Source of the DNA: JBFAPK01 sp040676675
Lineage (GTDB): Bacteria; Actinomycetota; Actinomycetes; Mycobacteriales; Micromonosporaceae
Length of the DNA stretch: 64,000 nt
NCBI RefSeq assembly: GCF_040676675.1
Contig: NZ_JBFAPK010000015.1
Coordinates: 62,001-126,000 of the forward strand
Direction of reading: 5' to 3'
Within the stretch, counting starts at the first letter, position 1. Each line of letters starts with the position of its first letter. The position numbers and the translations under genes are program-made. Shown piece after piece: positions 51,936 to 60,600 of the stretch. The notes below the pieces were generated by a model. The model searched no databases and was not told where the DNA came from. It saw only the letters and a list, made by a program, of their open reading frames with translations.

Positions 51936-53057
51936 ATGACCAACGCCCACGACGGGATCAGTCGCCGCGTCCTCCTCGCCGCCGTCGGTGCCGCCGGGCT
52001 GACCGGTGCCGCCGGCTGCGACGGGGGAGACGCGGCGTCCCCGGCCGGCGACCCGCGAACGCCGGCCCCGGCCGGGACGGCGGCGGCACACCAGGCCGCG
52101 ATCACCGCACCATCGCCTGGTGCGACGCTGCTGGTGGCGTATGACGTCGAGGCGCCGGACCGGGCCGGCCTCGAAGCCGCGCTGCGCGCCGTCACCGCCC
52201 GGGTGGCGGGCGCCGCGGCGACCGTCGCGGTGGGCGCGTCCCTCTTCGACGGCCGGTACGGGCTGCGCGCGCCGCGCCTGCTCACGCCGATGCCCGCGTT
52301 CCGCGCCGACGCGCTCGACCCGGACTGGTGCCACGGCGACCTGCTGGTACAGGTCTGCGCCGACGACCCGGAGCCGCTGGCGGTGCTGCTCGGCCGGCCG
52401 ATCCCCGGGCTGCGGCGGCGCTGGCGGATCGAGGGTTTCCATCCGCCCGGCGGGACCGGGACGCGCAACCTCTTCGGCTTCCGGGAGGGCGCGGGCAACC
52501 CGGACACCGAGGACCGCGAGCTGATGGACCGCCTGGTCTGGGTCCAGCCCGGCGACGACGAACCGGCCTGGTGCGTCGGCGGCAGCTACCAGGTCGTACG
52601 GCTGATCCGGCTGGCAATGCCGACCTGGGACGCGGAAACCACCGAGCAGCACGAACGGGTCTTCGGCCGTGGCAAGGAGACGGGCGCCCCGCTCGGTCGG
52701 TCCCGCGAGTCGGACGAACCCGACTTCGCCGCCGACCCGGAGGGGCGGGTCATCGCCCTCGACGCGCACATCCGGCGGGCGAATCCGCGTACCCCGGGCA
52801 GCGAGCGGAACCGGATCCTGCGCCGCGGCTACTCGTACCGCCGCGCCCCCGAGGTGGCCGGCACCCAGGACGTCGGGCAGATCTTCATCTGCTTCCAGCG
52901 GGACGTCGAGCTGGGTTTCGCGACCGTCCAGCGCCGACTCGCCGGCGAGGCGCTGGAGCGTTACACCCTGCCGTTCGGCGGAGGCTACTACTTCGCGCTC
53001 CCCGGTGGCACCGGCGACGGTGACTACCTGGGCAGCGGCATGCTGCGCGCAACCTGA
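51936..53057 (+). CDS. DyP-type peroxidase, Tat-exported, with altered catalytic motif
   Basis: 373 residues. A twin-arginine signal (ISRRVLLAAVG, residues 8-18) ends at GAAGC, a likely Tat-lipoprotein site. The two ferredoxin-like halves follow EfeB/DyP order: VAYDVEAPDRAGLEAAL, NLFGFREGAGNPD, a proximal heme His in DAHIRRANPRTPGS, RRGYSYRR and GQIFICFQRDVE. The canonical GxxDG distal motif reads G-F-R-E-G, so the catalytic Asp is Glu184. It uses heme to reduce peroxide or oxidise dyes/phenolics, or releases iron from heme as in EfeB. No EfeU/EfeO genes are near. Probably translated after the subtilase. Confidence 0.9.
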   Translation: MTNAHDGISRRVLLAAVGAAGLTGAAGCDGGDAASPAGDPRTPAPAGTAAAHQAAITAPSPGATLLVAYDVEAPDRAGLEAALRAVTARVAGAAATVAVGASLFDGRYGLRAPRLLTPMPAFRADALDPDWCHGDLLVQVCADDPEPLAVLLGRPIPGLRRRWRIEGFHPPGGTGTRNLFGFREGAGNPDTEDRELMDRLVWVQPGDDEPAWCVGGSYQVVRLIRLAMPTWDAETTEQHERVFGRGKETGAPLGRSRESDEPDFAADPEGRVIALDAHIRRANPRTPGSERNRILRRGYSYRRAPEVAGTQDVGQIFICFQRDVELGFATVQRRLAGEALERYTLPFGGGYYFALPGGTGDGDYLGSGMLRAT

Positions 53058-53126
53058 CCGAGGCGCGCCGGGTGCGGGCGGCGTGAGCCGGGGTCCGAGC
53101 CCACCCGCGCCCGGGGTCGCGGCGGC

Positions 53127-54206
53127 TCAGCCGGCCCAGGGCTCCCTCGTGGTGACCACCGGCCGGCCGGTCCGGGCCGACTCGCCGATGGCGAGGCTGA
53201 TCAGATGGTCCTGGCACGCCTCGGCCAGCGGGTACGGCTCCGGGCCCTCCTGGCGCGCCCACGCGCCGGTACGGACCATGATGTCGGCCACCGCGATGTC
53301 GTCGTCGGAGAGACCGGTGCCGGCGAACGGGTTCCGGTAGACCACCCGGCCGTCGAAGCTGATGTGCTTCAGGTCGAGCCCTTCGAGGTTGAGGTCGATC
53401 CCGGTCTGGCGGCGCACCAGCGCCGACTCCACCGGCGTCGTCGGGTCGGCGAGGCGTACCACCCGGTCGTCGACGATCTCGCCGAGCGAGCCGCGTACCA
53501 CGATCCGCCGGCTCCGCAGCGGGTTCCACCACTGGTTGTCGGTGAAGTCGTACAGGCCCATCCGCCCGCCGAAGTCGATGGTCGCGAGCGTGGTGGTGAG
53601 CTGCTGCGGCGTACCGTCGCCGCTCCAGCCGGCCGGCGACAGGGGATTGGCCAGCGGCGCCACGAAGGCGCGGGCGTCGACCTCCGCGGGGTCGTGGCCG
53701 ACGTCGAGCAGGCCCCGGATCAGCGACACTGCGTGGTACAGGTGGGTCGAGGAGAGCTGCACCGAGGTCGGCTCGCCGACCAGGCCGGCGCGGACCAGCT
53801 CCAGCCGCGCGGAGTGCCCGGGCATCAGCAGGTACTGCTCGGCCACCTGCACCAGCCCGCTGCCGCCCACCTCCGACCAGAGCGCGCGCAGCCCGTCCAG
53901 GTCGGGCGCCGGCGGCGTCTCGGCGAGCACCGGTACGCCGAGGCCGACCAGCTCGCGGGTCGCGCCGGGCGTCACCTCCCAGGGCACCGACACGATCACG
54001 AAGTCGGGCCGCTCGTGGGCGAGCAGCTCGGCCGTCGAGCGGAAGGTCGGTACGCCCCACTCCGCGGTCACCTCGTCGCCGCGCGCGGCGGTGCGGGTCA
54101 CCACCCCCGTGGCGCGCAGCCGCTGGGGCAGCAGCCGCGCCAGCCGCAGGAAGAACAGGCCACGCCAGCCGCTACCGACGATGCCGAACCGGGTCTCCGC
54201 GGTCAT
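53127..54206 (-). CDS. Gfo/Idh/MocA-family oxidoreductase
   Basis: 359 residues. A Rossmann fold opens RFGIVGSGWRGLFFLRLARLL (GxGxxG), then VIVSVPWEVTPGATRELVGLGVPVLAETPPAPD, where Glu-Thr-Pro-Pro replaces the usual EKP of family members (the conserved Lys is missing). The C-terminal alpha/beta domain (about 125-340) has QYLLMPGHSARLELVRAGLVGEP. It likely uses NAD(P) on a sugar or inositol, though loss of the EKP Lys makes catalysis uncertain. GAGGAG lies about 8 nt before the ATG. Stands alone downstream of a terminator and converges with the DyP gene. Confidence 0.85.
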   Translation of the reverse strand: MTAETRFGIVGSGWRGLFFLRLARLLPQRLRATGVVTRTAARGDEVTAEWGVPTFRSTAELLAHERPDFVIVSVPWEVTPGATRELVGLGVPVLAETPPAPDLDGLRALWSEVGGSGLVQVAEQYLLMPGHSARLELVRAGLVGEPTSVQLSSTHLYHAVSLIRGLLDVGHDPAEVDARAFVAPLANPLSPAGWSGDGTPQQLTTTLATIDFGGRMGLYDFTDNQWWNPLRSRRIVVRGSLGEIVDDRVVRLADPTTPVESALVRRQTGIDLNLEGLDLKHISFDGRVVYRNPFAGTGLSDDDIAVADIMVRTGAWARQEGPEPYPLAEACQDHLISLAIGESARTGRPVVTTREPWAG

Positions 54207-54331
54207 CTCCGCTCCTCACCTCGCCCAACCCTGCCTTGTCGATCATTGTCCGCCCGGCGCCGCACCGCGACGCCGGCCCCGGCCCGGCGCGGCCGGCGCC
54301 CGGACAGGCGGCCTCCCGTACGACGCCGGGC

Positions 54332-54363
54332 GGCCGGCCGGACCCCGTGGGGACCGGCCGGCC
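54332..54363 (-). terminator. Hairpin terminator after 54381 gene
   Basis: GGCCGGCCGG-A-CCCC (54332-54346) pairs with GGGG-A-CCGGCCGGCC (54349-54363) around a GT loop, with a single A-A mismatch. It lies 18 nt beyond the stop of the minus-strand gene at 54381. Confidence 0.65.
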
Positions 54364-54380
54364 AGGGGCGTACCGACCGG

Positions 54381-54845
54381 TCAGCGCCGCCAGAGCACGG
54401 CGGAGGTGGTGGTCGGGTCGAGCAGCGCGTCACCGCTCCAGCCCAGGAACGACGACTGGGGCAGGTAGTCCGCGCCGAGCAGGAAGCCGCGCTGGATCGC
54501 GGTGACGTGCACGGCCGAACCGGGGTCGGTACCGACCACGACGCGGTGCGCGGTGATCTCGGCGATGTCGGCCACGGTCGTGCCGGCCGGCAGCTCGACC
54601 GTGGTCGCGGCCGGGTCGTCGCGCTGCAACGACCAGGTCGGGTCCACGTGGTGCGAGAGGTAGCGGGTGTCGTCGCCGACGAGGCGTACGCCGAGCGCGA
54701 CGCCGACCCAGGACGAGCCGGTGTTCGCCGGCTGGGTGCTCTTCTGGACCACCGCGTACAGGTAGTTGCGCTGGTCGCTCACCTCGGGCGTGGCCGGCGC
54801 CCCGGCCGACGCCGGCTCGATCTTGCCCTCGCGGATCAGTCGCAT
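54381..54845 (-). CDS. Protein of unknown function
   Basis: 154 residues, no signal peptide or membrane segment. A short basic N-terminus (MRLIREGKIEP) and Ala/Pro linker precede a beta-rich body: NYLYAVVQKSTQPANTGSSWVGVALGVRLVGDD, VELPAGTTVADIAEITAHRVVVG, HVTAIQRGFLLGADYLP. I do not recognise the family. The second of two ATGs was chosen because it lies 6 nt after AAGGGA. A single-gene unit ended by a strong hairpin. The 206 nt before it, up to 55057, shows no gene. Confidence 0.65.
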   Translation of the reverse strand: MRLIREGKIEPASAGAPATPEVSDQRNYLYAVVQKSTQPANTGSSWVGVALGVRLVGDDTRYLSHHVDPTWSLQRDDPAATTVELPAGTTVADIAEITAHRVVVGTDPGSAVHVTAIQRGFLLGADYLPQSSFLGWSGDALLDPTTTSAVLWRR

Positions 54846-55057
54846 CAGCATTCCCTTCGTGAGGGCCGGCGCTGTCCGACCGGGCCTGGCGCCACCCGGC
54901 GGTGCCGGGTGGTCGCGCCGGTGCGGACCCGCGAGGAACCGCGCGGGCGCCGGTCAGGCCGGTGAACGGTACCGACAGCCGCGATGTGTATCGATCGTGG
55001 CTGACCGGCCGGCCAATGCGGGGCGACCGGATGTTGAAGAGCACGCGTCGCGGGCGA

Positions 55058-55771
55058 CTACCGCCGCCCCGACGGCCGTGACGCCCGCTGCACCAGGGCC
55101 TCCGCGACGTCCCGGAGTTTGCGGTTGGAGTCCTGGGAGACCTTGGCGAGGATGGCGAACGCCTCGTCGGCGGTGCAGCGCCGTTCGGCGATGATGATGC
55201 CCTTGGCCTGTTCGATGATGGCCCGGCTCTCCATCGCCGCCTGCATCTGCTGGGCCAGCGTCGCGGTGCTGTCGTAGAGGTGCACGTTGGCCAGCGCGAT
55301 CGCGGCGTGGCCGGCGAAGGTCTGCGCCACCTGCACGGCACCGTCGAAGGCTCCCGTTCGGACCCCGTAGAGGTTGAGCGCGCCGACCACGGCCTCCTGG
55401 ATCGGCAGGCCGACCGAGAGCGAGCTGAGCACCCCGGCCGCGTGGGCCCGCCTGGCCCAGCGCGGCCACCGGCTCTCGCCGGCCATGTCGCTCACCACCA
55501 TGACGCTGCCGGTCGTGGCGGCGTCGAGACAGGGACCGCGTTCGTTCTCGTACTGCCATTCGTCCAATTTCAGCGCTAATTCGCCCGTGAACGCCGGAGT
55601 GTGTGCCTTTTCTCCGCGAATCAGCGTCACGGATACGTCCTCGGCGCCGGGAATGGCGCGCTTCGCCAGCCTGGCTATCCGAGCCAGGACATCGTCCAGG
55701 TCGGTCTCGCTGAGCTTGATCCGGCCCAGCTCGGCGTAGGCGTCTGTCAGATCGGGCGATGGCTGTGGCAT
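55058..55771 (-). CDS. GAF-ANTAR regulator, copy 1
   Basis: 237 residues. GAF-type sensor domain (about 15-165: VSVTLIRGEKAHTPAFTGELAL, CLDAATTGSVMVVSDM, SLSVGLPIQEAVVGALNLYG) and a C-terminal ANTAR RNA-binding domain (about 170-228: AMESRAIIEQAKGIIIAERRC, ADEAFAILAKVSQDSNRKLRDVA). ANTAR proteins bind paired hexaloop hairpins and prevent transcription termination; the GAF domain should sense a small ligand or stress. It is clearly paralogous to the next gene (56105). ATG at 55771 with AAGGA about 10 nt upstream; an earlier ATG at 55831 is possible. Confidence 0.9.
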   Translation of the reverse strand: MPQPSPDLTDAYAELGRIKLSETDLDDVLARIARLAKRAIPGAEDVSVTLIRGEKAHTPAFTGELALKLDEWQYENERGPCLDAATTGSVMVVSDMAGESRWPRWARRAHAAGVLSSLSVGLPIQEAVVGALNLYGVRTGAFDGAVQVAQTFAGHAAIALANVHLYDSTATLAQQMQAAMESRAIIEQAKGIIIAERRCTADEAFAILAKVSQDSNRKLRDVAEALVQRASRPSGRR

Positions 55772-56104
55772 AACGTCGGCGTCCTTGCAAAACCCGGCGG
55801 TCACTGCCGGAACATCTTCCGGGCAGGACACTTTGTGGCGATCCGCGGTCCACGAATCGCTGCACCGGATCCGTTCGGGTGGATCCGGGACCGGCGCCGC
55901 TGCTTGACGCTCGCTCGCTGACGCCCCGCCGGGCCCCAGCTACAGAAGCCGTATCTTACGGCCCGCCCCGAACGAACGATCAGCGGGTCGTGCCTCCGCG
56001 TGTGGTGGTGCCGCCCTTCCGGCCGCGCCACCCGGGTCCGACAATGATCAGCGTGCGCGGACCGAGAATCGCCCGTGGCCCGGACGGCTCGCCGCACCCG
56101 CGGT
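55772..56104. other. Intergenic region between GAF-ANTAR paralogues
   Basis: 333 nt without a convincing gene. ATCTTA near 55950 is TAAGAT on the minus strand, a possible -10 for copy 1 with a long leader. The leader could hold ANTAR-target hairpins, but I could not draw a convincing pair of hexaloop stems. The remainder is GC-rich. Confidence 0.4.
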
Positions 56105-56830
56105 CTAGGCGCCGTGCTGTCCAGGGCGCGGTTGCGCGGCCCGCCGCACCAGCGCCTCGGCGACGTCCCGGAGTTTGCGGTTGGCGTCCTGCGAGATCTT
56201 GGCGAGGATGGCGAACGCCTCGTCGGCGGTGCAGTGCCGTTCGCCCATGATGATGCCCTTGGCCTGTTCGATGACGGCCCGGCTCTCCATCGCCGCCTGC
56301 ATCTGCTGCGCCAGCGTGACCGTGGTGTCGTAGAGGTGCGCGTTGGCCACCGCCACGGCGGCGTACCCGGCGAACGTCAGGGCCAGGGTTATCGCGTCCT
56401 CGTCGAAGGTCCCCGGCTCGCGGCCGTAGACGTTGAGTGCCCCGAAGACCCGCTCCTGGATCGGCAGTCCGATCGAGAGCGAACTGCCCACCCCCGCCGC
56501 CCGGGCGTGTGCGGCCCACTCCGGCCAGCGCTCCTCCGAGGCCAGGTCCGGAAGATCCATCACCGCGCCGGCACGCGCGGCGTCCAGGCACGGTCCGCGC
56601 CCCTGCGCGTACTGCCACTCGTCCAGGCGCAGGGCGAGCTGGCCGGTGAACGCGACGGTGTGCGCGCCGGAGGCGGGCACCAGCGTGACGGAGACCTCCT
56701 CGGTGCGGGGGATCGTCCGTTTCGCCAGCCGGGCGACGTGGTCGAGCACGCCTTCCAGGCTGGTTTCGCCCAGTTTGATCCGACCGATCTCGGCGAACGC
56801 CTCGACGGGGTCCATGGGCAGCTGCGCCAT
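56105..56830 (-). CDS. GAF-ANTAR regulator, copy 2
   Basis: 241 residues, same architecture as copy 1 and alignable end to end: VSVTLVPASGAHTVAFTGQLALRLDEWQYA, CLDAARAGAVMDLPDLASEERWPEW, SLSIGLPIQERVFGALNVYG, then ANTAR AMESRAVIEQAKGIIMGERHC and ADEAFAILAKISQDANRKLRDVA. It should act as an RNA-binding antiterminator under GAF control. GAGGAG precedes the ATG by about 6 nt. The tandem placement and near-identical ANTAR domains indicate gene duplication; the GAF ligand pockets differ more than the ANTAR domains. Confidence 0.9.
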   Translation of the reverse strand: MAQLPMDPVEAFAEIGRIKLGETSLEGVLDHVARLAKRTIPRTEEVSVTLVPASGAHTVAFTGQLALRLDEWQYAQGRGPCLDAARAGAVMDLPDLASEERWPEWAAHARAAGVGSSLSIGLPIQERVFGALNVYGREPGTFDEDAITLALTFAGYAAVAVANAHLYDTTVTLAQQMQAAMESRAVIEQAKGIIMGERHCTADEAFAILAKISQDANRKLRDVAEALVRRAAQPRPGQHGA

Positions 56831-57142
56831 GCGGGCTCCTCGGGCCGGTGCGCCTGCCACACGCTGGACGTCGGACGGCGTGGGGATGGCATTCCGGACG
56901 GCTCGTCCGGGTTCCGCGCGGGCGGCCCCGGGACCCACGTCGTTGCTGGCAGCGGTCTCGCGGCGGCGCGAGACGGGCCGGCTACCGGGCTTCAGCATAC
57001 GGGCCCGCACCGGCGCGGGCGCCGCGCGATGGGTGACCCGCGTCCAGTGCACGCGAATGGCGTACCCGTACGCCGGTGGTTAAGCTCGGAATGGGTCAAG
57101 CCGCGCGCCCGTGCCGTATTCGTCTACCCAAAAGGCGCGCCG
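56831..57142. other. Divergent intergenic region, GAF-ANTAR copy 2 / STAS
   Basis: About 312 nt between divergent genes. No ORF with convincing codon use, no hairpin of note and no clear -35/-10 pair. It presumably carries both promoters. Confidence 0.4.
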
Positions 57143-57619
57143 ATGCCCCCACGTCCATGCTCTACCCGATCATTGCCCGGGGGGCGTCGTGCCCGGCCCG
57201 CCGCCGTCTCGGTGACCGATTCGGCCGAGCGGTACGCCTTCCGGGTACGCCGCCACAACGAGCCGAGCGACCCGACCGCGCTCGTCTCGGCCGACCGGCT
57301 GGTGGTCGTGGTCTCCGGAGACGTCGACCTGGCCACCGCGCCCAGCCTGCGCCAGGCGTTGGAATCCGCCATCGACGTCCACCCCGATGTCTGCTGCGAC
57401 CTGCGCGAGGTGACGTTTTTCAGCGCCGCCGGAATCAGCGCGCTGGTATACGCCAGGCAACGCGCGGATCGGGCCGGCTCGCGCTTCCACATTCGGGGAG
57501 CACGCGGAATAACGCGCCGGATTCTGCGGATAACCGGACTGGAAATGGTGCTTTCAGCCTTGCAAGTCGGGGATGCGGAAAGCATGGCGAACCCTGACGG
57601 GGAGCCGGTCGGACAATAG
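57143..57619 (+). CDS. STAS-domain anti-sigma factor antagonist
   Basis: 158 residues. A variable, Arg/Pro-rich N-terminus (about 1-45) precedes a STAS domain (about 50-145): LVVVVSGDVDLATAPSLRQALESAI, CCDLREVTFFSAAGISALVYARQRA and GARGITRRILRITGLEMVLS. The phosphorylatable Ser of SpoIIAA-like antagonists corresponds to the FFSAAG serine. It likely binds an anti-sigma kinase in a partner-switching pathway, though no RsbW-like gene is adjacent. AAAGG precedes the ATG by about 7 nt; an internal GTG before TDSAERY could be the real start, since the N-terminal 20 codons look poor. Confidence 0.8.
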   Translation: MPPRPCSTRSLPGGRRARPAAVSVTDSAERYAFRVRRHNEPSDPTALVSADRLVVVVSGDVDLATAPSLRQALESAIDVHPDVCCDLREVTFFSAAGISALVYARQRADRAGSRFHIRGARGITRRILRITGLEMVLSALQVGDAESMANPDGEPVGQ

Positions 57620-57790
57620 GCCGCCGGAGAAAGTCGGACCGCGCGGGCGTGGAACGCTTCGGCGAGACCTGGTTTCGCGTGATTCTGGCCGGTGGCGGTT
57701 CGATGCCGTGTCCGCGGTGTGGTGCGAGGTCGAGTTGGCCGTCGAGGGCGTCGTCGACCGACCCGCGCTCGGCCAGACACCGCGGTCCAG

Positions 57791-59407
57791 CTAATGCTCG
57801 GATGTGCGTGCGAGTAGTCCACGGGTGGGCACCGACCAGATTGGTTCAACGGGATGACCGTGCCTGGCCAGGATGCTGTTCGCGGCCATGATGCCGCTGG
57901 TGGCGGCGCGTTCCATCAGGGCCGCGGGGACCGGCAGGCTGACCCAGTCGCCAGCGAGGCTGAGACCGGGCAGTCGGCTGCGGACTCCCGGCCGGTGTGC
58001 GTGGGCGCCGACCGGAGCGCCGGCGGCGTCGTACCCGATGCGGCAGCGCTGATCAATCGTGGCCAAGCCGGTGACCTCGGGCCACAGGTCGGCCAGTTCG
58101 GTGAGCATCATCTCACCGAGCTTGTCGGCCGTGACGTGGTCGGGGCAGGCGTAGGCGTGCAGTTCGACGACGGCGCCGCCGGTGTGCTGATGCCAACGGC
58201 GGGCGTGGTGTTCGATGCGATGGTAGAGGCTGACCGAGTCGAGCAGGTCCGCCCCACCGATGCTGGTGAATGGCGCGCGGTCGGGATGGACGTCGCTGGA
58301 CAACCAGTAGCGGGCTACCGCGTAGGGCGGTCCGCACAGCGGTCGCTCGGCGAACCGAGCGAGGCGGGAATCGGCGATGGTCACCTCGGGCGAGCGGGCC
58401 AGGAGGGTGCCGGCCGAGCGGGCGTCAACGGCTAGGACCACGTGGGCGATCTCGATTTGTTCCCCGGTGGCCAGGTGGACCTGCCAGCCGGTCGGGGCCG
58501 CCGGCAGTAGGCGAGTGACCAACGCGTCGGTGCGCACGCGACCGCCGTGGCGTTCCAGGTACTGCCGTAACGGGTCCCAGATGGCGCTCTGGTAGTCGCC
58601 GTGCGGCGCGTCCATGCCCAGTCCCTCGGGGTTGGCCAGGAAGTAGAAGTGAAACATGGCCACCAGTTCGGCGGCGGACATGTTCGCCGGGTCGTCGAAG
58701 AACGAGTGGGCAAACACATTGAACAGCATGGCGTTGGCCCGCTCGGTCAGATCGAGGCTGGCCATGAAGGCTTCGGCGCTGAGGTGATCGAGCTGCCGGT
58801 ACGTGCGGCGGGTGTCGAACGCGAGCAGGTGGCGTGCGGCGCGGTGGTTGGCATGTATCAGCTCCCGCAGCCGAAGGCTGGGCGAGCGGGCCAACAGTGC
58901 GGCGATGCTGATCGGTGGAGTGCTGGGTAGCCGGTCGAACTGTTCGTCGGGCCAGCGGCGGGAAATCACTGGGTAGCTGCCGAGCGGTTGGAGCAGGCGG
59001 CCCGTGAGGTCGATGCGGGACAGGACGCTACGCCAGTTGTAGTACTGCCGAAAGAAGCCGTGGAAGCCGTGATCCACAGGTTGCGTCGTTCCGTCGGGTA
59101 GGTGGTGGATGGTCGCGTCGAGCCGGCCTCCCAGACGCGGTGCGGCCTCGTACACGCAGACCGGCACGCCGCGTTCGGCCAGCACGAGCGCCGCGCTCAT
59201 ACCGGCGATCCCACCTCCGACGACCAGCACGGGGCCAACCGGCACCGAGGTGCCGCCACGGCTCACGCCCGGATGGATCTGCAGCCTGGGTGCCACGCCG
59301 AACAGGCGACCGACCAGCCGGGACAGCGACGCCATCAGCGGATTTCTCGGCTGATGCCGCTGGTCGGCTGAGTCAACACGCGAACCCCCTGACGGCCCAA
59401 CCCTCAT
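57791..59407 (-). CDS. CrtU-like FAD-dependent carotenoid desaturase/oxidoreductase
   Basis: 538 residues. The FAD-binding motif PVLVVGGGIAGMSAALVLAERG (GGGIAG at 64-69) and YEAAPRLGGRLDA are followed by QPVDHGFHGFFRQYYNWRSVL. The phrase DHGFHxFFRQYYN is typical of isorenieratene synthase (CrtU)-type desaturase/methyltransferases. The C-terminal GLSLAGDWVSLPVPAALMERAATSG is the second dinucleotide-contact motif. The enzyme probably desaturates a carotenoid or other polyprenoid at the membrane. No other carotenoid gene is in the window. ATG at 59407; an internal ATG at MASLSRL is an alternative. Base composition is less GC-extreme than its neighbours, which hints at transfer. Confidence 0.8.
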   Translation of the reverse strand: MRVGPSGGSRVDSADQRHQPRNPLMASLSRLVGRLFGVAPRLQIHPGVSRGGTSVPVGPVLVVGGGIAGMSAALVLAERGVPVCVYEAAPRLGGRLDATIHHLPDGTTQPVDHGFHGFFRQYYNWRSVLSRIDLTGRLLQPLGSYPVISRRWPDEQFDRLPSTPPISIAALLARSPSLRLRELIHANHRAARHLLAFDTRRTYRQLDHLSAEAFMASLDLTERANAMLFNVFAHSFFDDPANMSAAELVAMFHFYFLANPEGLGMDAPHGDYQSAIWDPLRQYLERHGGRVRTDALVTRLLPAAPTGWQVHLATGEQIEIAHVVLAVDARSAGTLLARSPEVTIADSRLARFAERPLCGPPYAVARYWLSSDVHPDRAPFTSIGGADLLDSVSLYHRIEHHARRWHQHTGGAVVELHAYACPDHVTADKLGEMMLTELADLWPEVTGLATIDQRCRIGYDAAGAPVGAHAHRPGVRSRLPGLSLAGDWVSLPVPAALMERAATSGIMAANSILARHGHPVEPIWSVPTRGLLARTSEH

Positions 59408-59481
59408 GCGACACTACCGGTGGGCCGGCGCGGAGACCCGTGTTCGCAGGAACGGAGTAAACCGATCAGAATCACGCGACA

Positions 59482-60435
59482 CTAGCGCTGGGAGTCGGTC
59501 GTCCCGTCCGGGACCCGGACCGTGAGCGCGCCCGGCACCGCCCGAGCCTTGAACCTGGTCACCGCCGCGCGGGCCCCGCCGTCGAGCTCGTAGACCATCG
59601 GCGCGCCGAACCTGACGTTGATCTTCCTGCCCCGGGTGATCCGTACGAAGGGGGACTCCTCGGTCCGGCCGACCGCCATCCGGCCGAGCGTACGGGCCCA
59701 TTGCAGGACACCGTCGGCGGTCGCCACCCCCACCTCCAGGCAGCCGTCGTCCGGGCGGGCGTCGTCGAAGGCCGGGATGCCGCCGGTGATCGTGCCGACG
59801 TTGCCGAGCAGCACGCAGCTCGCCTCCCCGTCGAACCAGGTGGTCCCGTCGACCCGGATCCGGGTCGGTACCGGGTCCCGCCGGACGTGCCGGAGCCCGG
59901 TCCAGACGTACGCGAGCCGGCCCAGCCGGCCCTTGAGTTCCCGGTCGGCCTGGCCGATCAGGTCGCCGTCGAAGCCGGCGCCGGCCATCACGGCGAAGTG
60001 CTCGCCCCCGAGTCGCCCGAGGTCGAGCCGGCGGTCCGGCCCGTGCAGGCCGATCCGGACCGCCTCACCGAGGTCCTGCGGGATGCCCAGGTTGGTGGCG
60101 AGCAGGTTCGCGGTGCCGGCGGGCACGATCGCGAGGGTGGCGTCCGAGCCGGCCAGCGCGTCCGCGCAGCGCTGCACCATCCCGTCGCCGCCCCAGACGA
60201 AGACGAGTTGGGCGCCCGCGCGCAGCGCCTTGCGTACCTTCTTCGGCGCCTTGCGACTCTTCGGCACCTCGTACCAGAGCAGCTCCTCGACGCCGGCGCC
60301 GACCAACCGCGCCCGCAGCTCGTCGAGTCCGCCGCCGAGGCTCTTCTTCCGGTGGGCGACGACGGCGACCGTACCGGTCCGGGTACGCGTCGGCTCGGTC
60401 GTGGACGCGGGACGGCTGCTCCCCGAGGTGCTCAT
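59482..60435 (-). CDS. Diacylglycerol kinase-family lipid kinase
   Basis: 317 residues. VAVVAHRKKSLGGGLDELRARL, then the nucleotide motif VFVWGGDGMVQRCADALAG (GGDG) and AIVPAGTANLLATNLGIP are the defining signatures of the DAGK/YegS/LCB5 catalytic domain. The C-terminal beta sandwich has AVMAGAGFDGDLI and VRFGAPMVYELDG. It phosphorylates a lipid such as diacylglycerol at the membrane. The ATG follows a weak AAGAAG. It begins directly after the remains of a SARP NB-ARC domain on the same strand, so its promoter may lie within that remnant. Confidence 0.92.
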   Translation of the reverse strand: MSTSGSSRPASTTEPTRTRTGTVAVVAHRKKSLGGGLDELRARLVGAGVEELLWYEVPKSRKAPKKVRKALRAGAQLVFVWGGDGMVQRCADALAGSDATLAIVPAGTANLLATNLGIPQDLGEAVRIGLHGPDRRLDLGRLGGEHFAVMAGAGFDGDLIGQADRELKGRLGRLAYVWTGLRHVRRDPVPTRIRVDGTTWFDGEASCVLLGNVGTITGGIPAFDDARPDDGCLEVGVATADGVLQWARTLGRMAVGRTEESPFVRITRGRKINVRFGAPMVYELDGGARAAVTRFKARAVPGALTVRVPDGTTDSQR

Positions 60436-60438
60436 GGC

Positions 60439-60600
60439 ACGCTTCTTACCCAGCCGCGCAGCCGCCCACGCCGGGCCGACGGACGCCGCCCACGCCGGGT
60501 CGCGGCTGGTGACGATCACCAGGCTCGTCGCGCCGGGCAGGAGCGGCCGTACCTGGTCGGCGTCGCGGGCGTCGTCCAGCAGCAGCAGGGTCCGGCGCCC
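60439..60600 (-). pseudogene. NB-ARC fragment of a collapsed SARP/AfsR gene
   Basis: In the frame of the lipid kinase, just upstream of its ATG, the translation reads RTLLLLDDARDADQVRPLLPG and then TSLVIVTSRD. This is the Walker B/RNBS region of AfsR-like NB-ARC domains, and the intact regulator at 288 has LVVLDDAYDEAQVRPLLPS at the same place. The P-loop and everything after this fragment are missing. It is shifted into another frame relative to the BTAD part, showing a deletion of most of the ATPase/TPR region. Confidence 0.7.
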
